Source: Alphaproteobacteria bacterium UBA2947
GTDB taxonomy: Bacteria > Pseudomonadota > Alphaproteobacteria > Rs-D84
DNA: 9,901 bases
NCBI GenBank assembly: GCA_002348925.1
Contig: DEBV01000004.1
Coordinates: forward strand, 106,403-116,303
Direction of reading: 5' to 3'
Shown here: positions 6,074 to 9,901 of the stretch, one piece after another
Numbering within the stretch: the stretch's first letter is position 1
Layout of the letters: the number at the start of each line of letters is the position of its first letter
The notes under the pieces: model-generated
What the model saw: the letters and a program-made list of their open reading frames with translations, nothing else
Databases searched by the model: none
What the model was told of the DNA's origin: nothing
Program-made: the position numbers and the translations under genes

Positions 6074-7039
6074 TTAATGTTGTTTTGTGGATATGTTTTC
6101 AGCAAAAAATTCCATCAAGGCTTTTCCTGTGCTGTTTAATATATCGGTTGGAATTTCTTGCAGATTATTATCTTGCTGATATTTATGCAGGACCGCAAAT
6201 CTTGCAGGAATTTTTGACATAACAGCAGATGCATCACCTTCTATGTATGAATCCAGCAAAGATTCAAAATTTTTGAAAGTATCATAAAAATCTTTGTGCG
6301 CACCTTTCATAATGCGTCCTACGTTTACATATGCCATACAAGCCAGATATCCAATTTCTTTCTGAGTCAAAGGTTCTTTGTTTCCGATTTTAGTGACCAG
6401 TTGTTGATAGTCGTTTTCTGGTATTTGTGACATGTCTCTTTCTTTTTTGCGATTGCTCAGGGCTTCTTTCAAATAGTTGACATTTTTACCAGTGTAATCA
6501 CCTACATACAGTTCTATGAAATAACGGGCCCTGAGGGAAAAAACAGATTTTCCTATAAAAAGAGAAAACTTTGGATTGTAATAAATGGCGTAAAAATAAT
6601 CCAAGACAGTCTTTGTGATAATCGGATCAATGTTTGTATTTAAAAAAGATTCAAATTTTTTGTCACCACAAATAAATTTAAAGATGTTCAGATTGTGCGA
6701 AGTCAAGTTCTGAATCTTGTCAAATTTTTGCTTGAGCACCAACTTTTGTGCGTTTTGTTCGGCCGCTTCTTTGATTCTTAATTCTTTGCGTTTGTGTTTG
6801 CCAGCAGTCGGACAATTTTTAATTTTTGCAAACAAAGATGTTATTTCTTCTGGTATGGCTATGCCTTTTGTGCCGCGAACAAGAATAAGATGTTGTACGT
6901 TTGTCAATTTTACGCCAAGTTCACTGGCTGGTTCTGGTTGATGGCCGTTTTTTTCGCAAAAATCTAAGATAGTTTGCAATTGTTGCAAAACTGTTTTGTT
7001 CATATTTTCTACTTTATGCGCGCTCGATATTTGTGACAT
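6074..7039 (-). CDS. Unrecognised 321-aa soluble protein
   Basis: No family is recognised with confidence. The product is predicted helical and cytosolic, with no signal peptide or membrane helix. Residues 20-75 (ILDFCEKNGHQPEP, a short gap, then KGIAIPEEI and LFAKIK) weakly resemble the W/L-x-FC-x-KNG-x-P pattern of helicase-associated-type small helical domains; this is a guess. A basic stretch KHKRKELRIKEAAEQ (81-95) follows and could contact nucleic acid or form a coiled coil. The middle has aromatic segments such as LDYFYAIYYNPKF (146-158) and ARYFIELYVGDY (171-182). The frame is open further upstream to 7087, but the ATG at 7039 is chosen because AAAGGA lies 7 nt before it and the promoter -10 box lies at 7076-7081. 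It is a single-gene unit with a dyad enclosing its -35 box, suggesting that it is regulated. Confidence 0.75.
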   Translation of the reverse strand: MSQISSAHKVENMNKTVLQQLQTILDFCEKNGHQPEPASELGVKLTNVQHLILVRGTKGIAIPEEITSLFAKIKNCPTAGKHKRKELRIKEAAEQNAQKLVLKQKFDKIQNLTSHNLNIFKFICGDKKFESFLNTNIDPIITKTVLDYFYAIYYNPKFSLFIGKSVFSLRARYFIELYVGDYTGKNVNYLKEALSNRKKERDMSQIPENDYQQLVTKIGNKEPLTQKEIGYLACMAYVNVGRIMKGAHKDFYDTFKNFESLLDSYIEGDASAVMSKIPARFAVLHKYQQDNNLQEIPTDILNSTGKALMEFFAENISTKQH

Positions 7040-7075
7040 ATAGACATCCTTTGTTTTTTTATTTTTGTTGTATAA

Positions 7076-7103
7076 TGTATAGCACAAAAATACACTTTGT
7101 CAA
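7076..7103 (-). promoter_or_regulatory. Putative promoter of the 321-aa gene
   Basis: Minus-strand consensus TTGACA (7098-7103), a 16-nt spacer ending in TGC, then TATACA (7076-7081). Transcription would start near 7069, leaving a leader of about 30 nt with AAAGGA at 7047-7052. Confidence 0.65.
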
Positions 7104-7107
7104 GTGT
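7092..7107. promoter_or_regulatory. Candidate operator: 16-bp dyad enclosing the -35 box
   Basis: Perfect 6-bp arms ACACTT (7092-7097) and AAGTGT (7102-7107) flank a 4-bp spacer. The dyad completely covers the -35 box of the 321-aa gene, where a bound dimeric regulator would block RNA polymerase. No regulator gene is in the window. Confidence 0.4.
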
Positions 7108-7111
7108 CTTA

Positions 7112-7140
7112 TAAAAACAAAAACCGCCAATATCGGCGGT
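7112..7140 (-). terminator. Terminator of the 147-aa gene
   Basis: A 6-bp GC-rich stem (ACCGCC, 7123-7128, with GGCGGT, 7135-7140) and a 6-nt loop are followed on the minus strand by a T-rich tract interrupted by one G. It lies about 20 nt past the stop codon of the 147-aa gene. Confidence 0.85.
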
Positions 7141-7160
7141 CTTTTATAACAAAATACTGA

Positions 7161-7604
7161 TTAGCGAGTATAAACGCCATTAACTACAGTGTTTTGTGCT
7201 TTTTGTGCAATGTTTTCTGCTTTTGCCGCATTCACCAAGCGGTTGACCCAGTTTGGATATTGACCAAGTGTCCACGCACACTGAAATGCACACAAAGATG
7301 CAATATTTTTAAGATTTCCATTATCTACACGGAAAAACCAAGGTGATGTTCCATATTTTGTGACAACTTGTATCCAAACATATTGACCTGTTTTTGAAGG
7401 ATTTGGGTTGCCAGGTTCAAATACTGTGCCACGTGTGTCTGATTGCAACGCGCGAATTTCAGAGATGTCTTTAAGATCTTGGTACTTAAACAGTTTTGAA
7501 ATATAATCAACATTGGCAATTGGTTGACCATTGTATTTGTCGGCAGGTTTTCCAGCTACAAAGATTCCTTGACGGCTTATGGATATATAATCTTTAATTG
7601 TCAT
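7161..7604 (-). CDS. Unrecognised 147-aa protein
   Basis: A small protein without a recognised family, signal peptide or membrane helix. The first half reads as beta-rich: ISISRQGIFVAGKPADKYNG (7-26) looks like a short strand-turn-strand opening, followed by an acidic helix (42-54). The middle has VFEPGNPNPSKTGQYVWIQVV (61-81) and KYGTSPWFFRVDNG (83-96), with aromatic residues on alternating positions. The C-terminal part (100-147) is helical, holds two cysteines (105, 109) and a tryptophan pair, and ends NTVVNGVYTR. The style (short, beta-rich, aromatic, single-gene) recalls virion or surface-fibre accessory proteins and the Mtd-like gene in this window, but I see no shared domain. The ATG at 7604 has AAGGAG 5 nt before it. 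Confidence 0.75.
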   Translation of the reverse strand: MTIKDYISISRQGIFVAGKPADKYNGQPIANVDYISKLFKYQDLKDISEIRALQSDTRGTVFEPGNPNPSKTGQYVWIQVVTKYGTSPWFFRVDNGNLKNIASLCAFQCAWTLGQYPNWVNRLVNAAKAENIAQKAQNTVVNGVYTR

Positions 7605-7634
7605 TATGGCTCCTTTTTGTTTTTATATAATACA

Positions 7635-7662
7635 GATATAGCATAAAAACGCGAATTGTTAA
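7635..7662 (-). promoter_or_regulatory. Putative promoter of the 147-aa gene
   Basis: Minus-strand TTAACA (7657-7662), a 16-nt spacer ending in TGC, then TATATC (7635-7640). The spacing and the TGC match the promoter of the 321-aa gene. The leader would be about 24 nt and include the AAGGAG ribosome site. Confidence 0.55.
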
Positions 7663-7711
7663 GCATTTTTTTATAGACAACCATAAACTCTGTCGTTCTC
7701 GTCCTGTGCCA

Positions 7712-7740
7712 GAAAAAAATAAAACCGCAAAAAGCGGTTT
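7712..7740 (-). terminator. Terminator of tRNA-Lys
   Basis: A perfect 7-bp stem (AAACCGC, 7722-7728, with GCGGTTT, 7734-7740) and a 5-nt loop are followed on the minus strand by an A/T run with seven T. It lies 10 nt past the CCA end of the tRNA. The plus strand also has a T-tract after the stem, so it could act both ways. The stretch 7663-7711 between it and the next promoter shows nothing recognisable. Confidence 0.85.
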
Positions 7741-7749
7741 AATTTTTTT

Positions 7750-7825
7750 TGGTGGAGGCACAGAGACTCGAACTCTGGACCCAATGATTAAAAGTCATTT
7801 GCTCTACCAACTGAGCTATGCCTCC
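7750..7825 (-). tRNA. tRNA-Lys (anticodon UUU)
   Basis: The minus strand folds into a full cloverleaf: acceptor stem GGAGGCA with TGCCTCC, D arm GCTC/GAGC with an AGTTGGTA loop, anticodon arm AATGA/TCATT with loop CTTTTAA giving anticodon TTT, variable loop GGGTC, and T arm CAGAG/CTCTG with loop TTCGAGT. Discriminator A is followed by a genome-encoded CCA (7750-7752). It reads AAA and AAG lysine codons. It is a single-gene unit with its own promoter and terminator. Confidence 0.98.
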
Positions 7826-7854
7826 AAAACTGAACTTTTTTGCGTTCGGGGGGA

Positions 7855-7883
7855 ATTCTGACATATAAAAAAACAAAAATCAA
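7855..7883 (-). promoter_or_regulatory. Putative tRNA-Lys promoter with GC-rich discriminator
   Basis: Minus-strand TTGATT (7878-7883), 17 nt, then CAGAAT (7855-7860) preceded by TGT as in an extended -10. It is followed by a C-rich stretch (CCCCCCG) at the expected start region. GC-rich discriminators are typical of stable-RNA promoters under stringent control; that this applies here is inferred. Confidence 0.5.
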
Positions 7884-7891
7884 GAAAAAAT

Positions 7892-7967
7892 TATGAATTT
7901 GGGTATTTTTTTTATTTGGTGTTTGAATTGGAAAACAAAATGTTTGTTTGTAATACCCAAATTCATA
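7892..7967. repeat. 76-bp nested inverted repeat (possible MITE-like element)
   Basis: Perfect 16-bp arms at 7892-7907 and 7952-7967 (core ATGAATTTGGGTATT and its complement) enclose 44 bp. Inside is a second 7-bp hairpin, AAACAAA (7933-7939) with TTTGTTT (7943-7949). The outer ends are TA on both sides, as expected for TA-target mobile elements, although TA is also part of the palindrome. It lies between the divergent tRNA-Lys and deoxyribonucleotidase promoters, outside both. It has no T-tract placement typical of a terminator for either gene. Confidence 0.7.
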
Positions 7968-7996
7968 TACAAATTATGCGAAAAAGTTGCTTTTGG

Positions 7997-8027
7997 AACA
8001 AATTGTTTAAATACCTAGGTTTTTAAA
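7997..8027. promoter_or_regulatory. Paired palindromes upstream of the deoxyribonucleotidase promoter
   Basis: A perfect 11-bp dyad, AACAA-A-TTGTT (7997-8007), abuts a 22-bp palindrome (8006-8027) centred on CCTAGG with 10 of 11 pairs matching. The larger one is centred about 58 bp before the predicted start, where class I activators often bind. The regulator is unknown. Confidence 0.35.
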
Positions 8028-8039
8028 GAAAAAGATAAT

Positions 8040-8068
8040 TTGACACTTGCAATTTGTGGTAGTAAAGT
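8040..8068 (+). promoter_or_regulatory. Putative promoter of the deoxyribonucleotidase-like gene
   Basis: Consensus TTGACA (8040-8045), 17 nt, then TAAAGT (8063-8068), which matches 4 of 6 positions. The start would be near 8075, about 30 nt before the ATG. TATAAC at 8085-8090 is an alternative -10 without a good -35. Confidence 0.5.
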
Positions 8069-8104
8069 TTCCCCAGTTCAATAATATAACCAAAAGAATG
8101 AAAA

Positions 8105-8671
8105 ATGCTTATAACTCTTGATTTAGACAATGTTATTTTTAATATGAAACCAATTTATCAAAAGGCTTTTCGCCAGGCAGGACAAGAATATAAAAAACAA
8201 ACTTCATGGGATATTGACTCTGTTTATGAAGAAGAAGTTTGTTGTAATCTGATTAACTTGTGGACCAGCGATTATTTGTATAAAATGCCTGTTTTAGATA
8301 AAAAAATACCACAAATTTTGAACAATTTAATGGCGCAAAAAGATATAAAAGTTTTGTTTGTGACAGAACGTTTATTAAAACAACCCAAAAAATCTTTCCA
8401 ACAATTAAGACGCGCTGGCATAAAATGCACTTTTGATCAAGTAATCGACAAACCAGGTCTTAAATCTGATATTTTGAAAGAATTGCGTCCAGATATACAT
8501 TTTGATGATTCTCCGTATGTTATAAAGGGATGTATTAAAAAATCTGTACCTGTTGTGATGATAAGCAATAATTCAACACTTTATAATCACGATTTGCGTG
8601 CCAAGGTTGAACATTATCCAAATTTGCGCGCTGCCTTAATTGGCAAAGGTCTTATCCAAAAAACAAAATAA
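8105..8671 (+). CDS. HAD-superfamily 5'(3')-deoxyribonucleotidase-like phosphatase
   Basis: A 188-aa protein with the motif layout of HAD phosphatases. Motif I is LDLDNVIF (5-12) with the nucleophile D6 and acid/base D8. Motif II is LFVTER (84-89) with T87. A motif III lysine is K117 or K120 in KPGLKSD. Motif IV is HFDDSP (132-137) with the metal-binding aspartates D134/D135. A helical cap insertion occupies about 14-65. The length and the early cap resemble the NT5C-type deoxyribonucleotidases of bacteria and phages, which dephosphorylate nucleoside monophosphates; the exact substrate cannot be read from sequence. It is cytosolic, with no membrane segment. The ATG at 8105 lacks a clear Shine-Dalgarno site. 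Base composition is AT-rich like the surrounding intergenic DNA. It is transcribed as a single gene ending at a strong terminator. Confidence 0.75.
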   Translation: MLITLDLDNVIFNMKPIYQKAFRQAGQEYKKQTSWDIDSVYEEEVCCNLINLWTSDYLYKMPVLDKKIPQILNNLMAQKDIKVLFVTERLLKQPKKSFQQLRRAGIKCTFDQVIDKPGLKSDILKELRPDIHFDDSPYVIKGCIKKSVPVVMISNNSTLYNHDLRAKVEHYPNLRAALIGKGLIQKTK

Positions 8672-8677
8672 GTTATT

Positions 8678-8709
8678 AAAACGCTTGATTAAATCAGGCG
8701 TTTTATTTT
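8678..8709 (+). terminator. Terminator of the deoxyribonucleotidase-like gene
   Basis: An 11-bp stem (8678-8688 with 8694-8704, one G-U pair) and a 5-nt loop are followed by TTTTATTTTA. It begins 7 nt past the stop codon. The antiporter ribosome site lies only about 20 nt past its stem, so either transcripts read through or a promoter overlaps the hairpin. Confidence 0.85.
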
Positions 8710-8714
8710 ACCAT
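8685..8714 (+). promoter_or_regulatory. Weak candidate antiporter promoter inside the terminator
   Basis: TTGATT (8685-8690), 18 nt, then TACCAT (8709-8714). The -35 box matches that of two other promoters here, but the -10 box is poor. A start near 8721 would leave room for AAAAGGA at 8725. It is offered because no other promoter fits in the 67-bp gap. Confidence 0.25.
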
Positions 8715-8724
8715 TGCTCTAAAT

Positions 8725-8731
8725 AAAAGGA
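8725..8731 (+). promoter_or_regulatory. Ribosome binding site pointing to an ACG start
   Basis: AAAAGGA lies 7 nt before ACG at 8739, the same spacing seen at other genes here. The first in-frame ATG (8763) is 31 nt away and has no site of its own. Confidence 0.7.
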
Positions 8732-8738
8732 CGGAAAA

Positions 8739-9662
8739 ACGATACTAAGCATAATACTTTTAATGGTTGGCTTTGTGCTTTTGGCCAAAGGTGCGGGTGT
8801 TTTGGTAGACGGTGCGTCTGCGATTGCGCGTAAACTTAATATTCCAGAAATTATAATAGGTCTTACAATCGTTGCTTGTGGAACCAGTGCGCCCGAAGCC
8901 GCTGTATCCATTTCTTCGGTTTTGCATGGTGCCGCTGGGGTGGGGGTTGGAAATGTCTTGGGGTCAAATGTTGTAAATATTTTTTTGATATTGGGAATAA
9001 GCGCGCTGATTACAAATTTATATATTCAAAAAAATACGGCACACTATGAAATACCGTTTGTTGTGTTTGTATCTGTGTTGTTGATGTTTATGGGCTGGTG
9101 TTATGGAACTATTTATCGGGGCGGGGCGCTGATTTTGTTCGCTCTGTTCTTGGCGTTTTTGGTTTATTTGTTTGGACTTGCCAAAAAGCAAAAAAATGAC
9201 ATGCCAGAAACCAAAAATATGTCGTCAATAAAAATGGTACTGTTTGTTATACTTGGTATCGCGGCACTGGTGTTTGGTGCAAAATTAACAGTTGATTCTG
9301 CTGTTAATATCGCGCATGCATTAAATATTTCTGAACGGGTTATAGGTTTAACAGTAATTGCATTTGGAACCAGTTTGCCTGAATTGGTGACATGCGTGGT
9401 GGCCGCCATTAAAAAGCGTTCTGATATAGTTGTTGGAAACATAATTGGTTCGAATATTTTTAATGTTCTGTTTGTTTTGGGACTTGCAGGTTTGATAAGC
9501 CCGATACCATTTGAACATGCTTTTTTACTGGATGCAGTGTGGGGAATAATCGCGGCTGTATTATTGTGGATATTCTTTGTTAATGATCGAAAATTATCAA
9601 GAAGTGAAGGTTTCGTTTTCTTGATTTTATACACTTTGTATATTTTATCTTTGATTAAATAA
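8739..9662 (+). CDS. CaCA-family Na+/Ca2+ antiporter (YrbG-like), probable ACG start
   Basis: An inner-membrane cation/Ca2+ exchanger of about 307 residues with two inverted alpha-repeats. Numbered from the ACG, repeat 1 has GTSAPE (48-53) and GNVLGSN (71-77); repeat 2 has GTSLPE (210-215) and GNIIGSN (233-239). The glutamates E53 and E215 are the family's ion-binding acids. About ten hydrophobic helices are visible, with a short charged linker KKQKNDMPETKN (149-160) between the halves. The family usually opens MLLSIxLLxxGFVLLxKGA; here the codons from ACG at 8739 read x-ILSIILLMVGFVLLAKGA, so the reading frame aligns from its first residue. Starting at the ATG (8763) would remove half of the first helix. 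An in-frame stop at 8724 bounds the frame. An ATA at 8742 is a less likely start; an ATG-to-ACG mutation or base error is also possible. It exports Ca2+ in exchange for Na+ or H+; direction and ion preference are inferred. Confidence 0.93.
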   Translation, partial: TILSIILLMVGFVLLAKGAGVLVDGASAIARKLNIPEIIIGLTIVACGTSAPEAAVSISSVLHGAAGVGVGNVLGSNVVNIFLILGISALITNLYIQKNTAHYEIPFVVFVSVLLMFMGWCYGTIYRGGALILFALFLAFLVYLFGLAKKQKNDMPETKNMSSIKMVLFVILGIAALVFGAKLTVDSAVNIAHALNISERVIGLTVIAFGTSLPELVTCVVAAIKKRSDIVVGNIIGSNIFNVLFVLGLAGLISPIPFEHAFLLDAVWGIIAAVLLWIFFVNDRKLSRSEGFVFLILYTLYILSLIK

Positions 9663-9680
9663 AAATGCTATTTATAAAAC

Positions 9681-9706
9681 AAAAAGGTGCCGAAAGGCAC
9701 CTTTTT
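9681..9706. terminator. Bidirectional terminator with GAAA tetraloop
   Basis: A perfect 11-bp stem (AAAAAGGTGCC, 9681-9691, with GGCACCTTTTT, 9696-9706) is closed by a GAAA loop. It has T-tracts on both strands and lies 18 nt past the antiporter stop. The stop codon of the convergent gene (9705-9707) overlaps its edge. Confidence 0.9.
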
Positions 9707-9901
9707 AGTTCAAGATTCCCGATATACCTTTGCTACATAGTTTTGTATAAATCGGCTGGTCTAATTTATATGCCTTGATTAAGGTGCTTGGCTTTTGGTT
9801 GCACCACAAATCACGATAAGAAACAATGCCGTTCTTTATTGTTTTTATCAAACCACTTGGCAATTCGGCGCGCCCAATACACGAAGACAAATAGATAAAG
9901 C
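9705..9901 (-). CDS. C-terminal fragment of an unrecognised protein (cut by window edge)
   Basis: A frame open from the right edge gives 64 residues that end at a TAA inside the shared terminator, the tight stop-to-terminator layout used by other genes here. Visible are SSCIGRAELPSGLIK, then KNGIVSYRDLWCNQKPSTL and LDQPIYTKLCSKGIS near the end, with three cysteines. No domain is recognised, and the start lies outside the window. Coding status rests on the open frame and terminator placement only. Confidence 0.5.
   Translation of the reverse strand, partial: FIYLSSCIGRAELPSGLIKTIKNGIVSYRDLWCNQKPSTLIKAYKLDQPIYTKLCSKGISGILN

Noticed and set aside
7040..7087. N-terminal extension of 16 codons to the 321-aa gene
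   Set aside because: The -10 box is at 7076-7081, and AAAGGA is 7 nt before the ATG at 7039.
7604..7684. 26-codon minus-strand frame ending in TAATG at the start of the 147-aa gene
   Set aside because: It has no ribosome site, and the promoter of the 147-aa gene lies inside it; the overlap looks accidental.
7750..7825. tRNA-Lys as an integration site
   Set aside because: No second copy of the tRNA 3' end and no integrase are seen in the window.
8098..8121. Seven-codon frame overlapping the deoxyribonucleotidase start
   Set aside because: It is very short, with no ribosome site or peptide pattern; expected by chance in AT-rich DNA.
9164..9634. 156-aa minus-strand open frame inside the antiporter gene
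   Set aside because: It is antisense to a clear alpha-repeat region of the antiporter; no promoter or ribosome site.

Overview
This AT-rich window reads as an ordinary chromosomal segment of a low-GC Gram-negative bacterium. RecG, acetate kinase, tRNA-Lys(UUU) and a CaCA-family Na+/Ca2+ antiporter indicate a chromosome. Acetate kinase suggests acetate-forming fermentation or overflow metabolism. My best guess is an uncultured host-associated alphaproteobacterium, but this is an impression only; nothing here proves the lineage.

Layout. 1-865 (-): the N-terminal 288 residues of RecG, cut by the window edge. 949-2184 (-): acetate kinase. 2245-2826 (-): a 193-aa protein with a phage tail-fibre-like (Mtd N-terminal) head domain. 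2923-5286 (-): an unrecognised 787-aa, Lys/Asn/Gln-rich protein with a coiled-coil C-terminal half. 5422-6042 (+): a small two-helix membrane-anchored protein. 6074-7039 (-): an unrecognised 321-aa soluble protein. 7161-7604 (-): an unrecognised 147-aa protein. 7750-7825 (-): tRNA-Lys with encoded CCA. 7826-8104: an intergenic stretch rich in inverted repeats. 8105-8671 (+): a HAD-superfamily 5'(3')-deoxyribonucleotidase-like protein. 8739-9662 (+): the Na+/Ca2+ antiporter, which appears to start at ACG. 9705-9901 (-): the C-terminal end of an unrecognised gene that enters from the right edge.

The genes are packed as mostly single-gene units. Nearly every gene has a visible sigma70-like promoter and a hairpin terminator with a T-tract. 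Several promoters share a TTGA(A/C/T) -35 box and TGC just before the -10 box. Two promoters have -35 boxes that contain the TGA stop codon of the gene upstream. Most genes have an AAAGGA-type ribosome site 5-7 nt before the start. recG and the 206-aa gene instead have no such site, and their -10 boxes sit where transcription would begin at the ATG, so they may be leaderless.

I see no complete multi-gene system such as a phage, CRISPR array, toxin-antitoxin pair or defence island. The points most worth a second look are the lone tail-fibre-like gene whose transcript should begin with a terminator hairpin, the ACG start of the antiporter, the 76-bp nested inverted repeat beside tRNA-Lys, the dyad enclosing the -35 box of the 321-aa gene, and the four unrecognised proteins.
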